Assembly (NCBI GenBank): GCA_963808725.1
Contig: CAWEGO010000002.1
Location: forward strand, 186,001-250,000
DNA from: JAHFUA01 sp963808725
Lineage (GTDB): Bacteria > Acidobacteriota > Terriglobia > Terriglobales > Acidobacteriaceae
DNA: 64,000 nt
Direction: 5' to 3'
Positions 63,382 through 64,000 of this stretch are shown here, in pieces. Every line of letters starts with the position of its first letter. The stretch's first letter is position 1. A model generated the notes under the pieces. The model worked only from the letters and a program-made list of their open reading frames with translations. It was not told where the DNA came from and ran no database searches. The position numbers were made by a program, and so were the translations under genes.

Positions 63382-64000
63382 TCACCTGCCGTTGCCGCTC
63401 ATGTTCGCAGCCTGCTCGGAGTCGCGATAGCGGGCCAGGTGGAGGATCACGGGCGTGACTTCAAACGCCATCTTGTCGCGCGCCGACAGCAGCGCCACCG
63501 GCTTGTCTTTCTTCAACTCAACGTGGTCATCCCAGGGATCGAGCTTGATGCGGCTGCCCAGCGGCAAGGCCGCAATCTGGGCGACATCATCGGTCTTCAG
63601 CGCCGGCGCAGACTGCATCAGCGAACTCATGCGCAGAATGCTGTCGCCCTTGGCCATGCGGCTGCCGAACTGGGGCGTGATCAGCGCCGGCAATTCCTTG
63701 GAGCGCACCTCCAAGGCGCGCAGGAACAGCCCGGCGTTCCCTAGCTTGTCCTTGTAAGGGGAGTTTTGCAGGAGTTCGAGCGCCTTCTGGTCAGCGGCTT
63801 CTTCCAATCGCGGATCGCGGGCAAGCTGGATGCGGCGGAAGGTTTCCTCGTCGGGGAAGACCATGCGGTCGCCGAAGGCGTACTTGGTGTCCAGACGATG
63901 GCCAAGGACGATGTGTCCGAGTTCATGCGCCAGCACCATCGCCAGCGACGCCTCATCCGGCAGCACGTCCAGGAGTCCGCGGCTCACCACCACCGTGTGC
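63382..64000 (-). CDS. M48-family metalloprotease, partial
   Basis: The frame is open through the right edge, so the N-terminus is missing; ~205 C-terminal residues are seen. The zinc motif is HELGHIVLGH, preceded by PDEASLAMVLA, and the third ligand is probably the Glu of RLEEAADQKALEL. The C-terminal ~130 residues are specific (PQFGSRMAKGDSILRMSSLM; PLGSRIKLDPWDDHVELKKD). Peptidase M48 proteins of this kind are usually exported and act in envelope quality control. Confidence 0.85.
   Translation of the reverse strand, partial: HTVVVSRGLLDVLPDEASLAMVLAHELGHIVLGHRLDTKYAFGDRMVFPDEETFRRIQLARDPRLEEAADQKALELLQNSPYKDKLGNAGLFLRALEVRSKELPALITPQFGSRMAKGDSILRMSSLMQSAPALKTDDVAQIAALPLGSRIKLDPWDDHVELKKDKPVALLSARDKMAFEVTPVILHLARYRDSEQAANMSGNGR

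Overview
The window reads as a chromosomal segment of an Acidobacteriota bacterium, most likely class Terriglobia. This is inferred from gene content and GC-rich coding style, not from a marker gene: VWFA-related secreted protein, an NTP_transf_5-type nucleotidyltransferase, TPR plus beta-barrel secretion protein, DUF5666-like, CsbD, GlsB and lmo0937-type small stress proteins, treZ-treY, and many exported proteins with Ig-like or carboxypeptidase-regulatory repeats. I saw no rRNA, tRNA, CRISPR array, integrase or insertion sequence.

Layout. 1-7.3 kb is a signalling and stress block: the N-terminal ~800 residues of a poly-HAMP sensor protein running off the left edge, two single-receiver response regulators, CsbD, a lytic transglycosylase, a LuxR-type response regulator and a Crp/Fnr-type regulator. 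7.3-31.1 kb is a glycan locus: nucleotidyltransferase, NDP-sugar pyrophosphorylase-like protein, STAS protein, thymidylate-kinase-like P-loop protein, two related exported proteins ending in SLTYW, TPR proteins, a GT4, a 1389-residue TPR/beta-barrel exporter, a large membrane protein with three exported companions, a GT2, a GH71/99-like lipoprotein and a flippase carrying an extra C-terminal DGNHR domain. The combination resembles synthase-type exopolysaccharide secretion (Pel-like in logic, not in sequence). 31.1-32.6 kb holds a small membrane protein, a VWA remnant and an intact VWA protein. 32.6-37.4 kb is treZ-treY. 37.5-43.4 kb is a TetR-controlled HlyD/ABC exporter operon like E. coli cecR-ybhGFSR, with two separate ATPases.

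43.5-54.7 kb is the most coherent candidate system: GH3 beta-glucosidase, NdvA-like ABC exporter, a GT84 plus glycoamylase-like (GH189) protein resembling cyclic beta-1,2-glucan synthase without its phosphorylase part, and a GH144-like endo-beta-1,2-glucanase, followed by a sugar porter and a GH37 trehalase. Together these could make, export, cut and recycle beta-1,2-glucan. 57.9-61.6 kb is a copper/redox cluster (multicopper oxidase, Cys-rich small protein, CusF-SCO1 fusion, cytochrome c). The right edge has a phosphoesterase and a partial M48 peptidase.

Caution: six genes are each split by an apparent single-base indel, two of them at short A/T homopolymers. Either the assembly carries indel errors or these genes are decaying; I annotate each as one broken gene.
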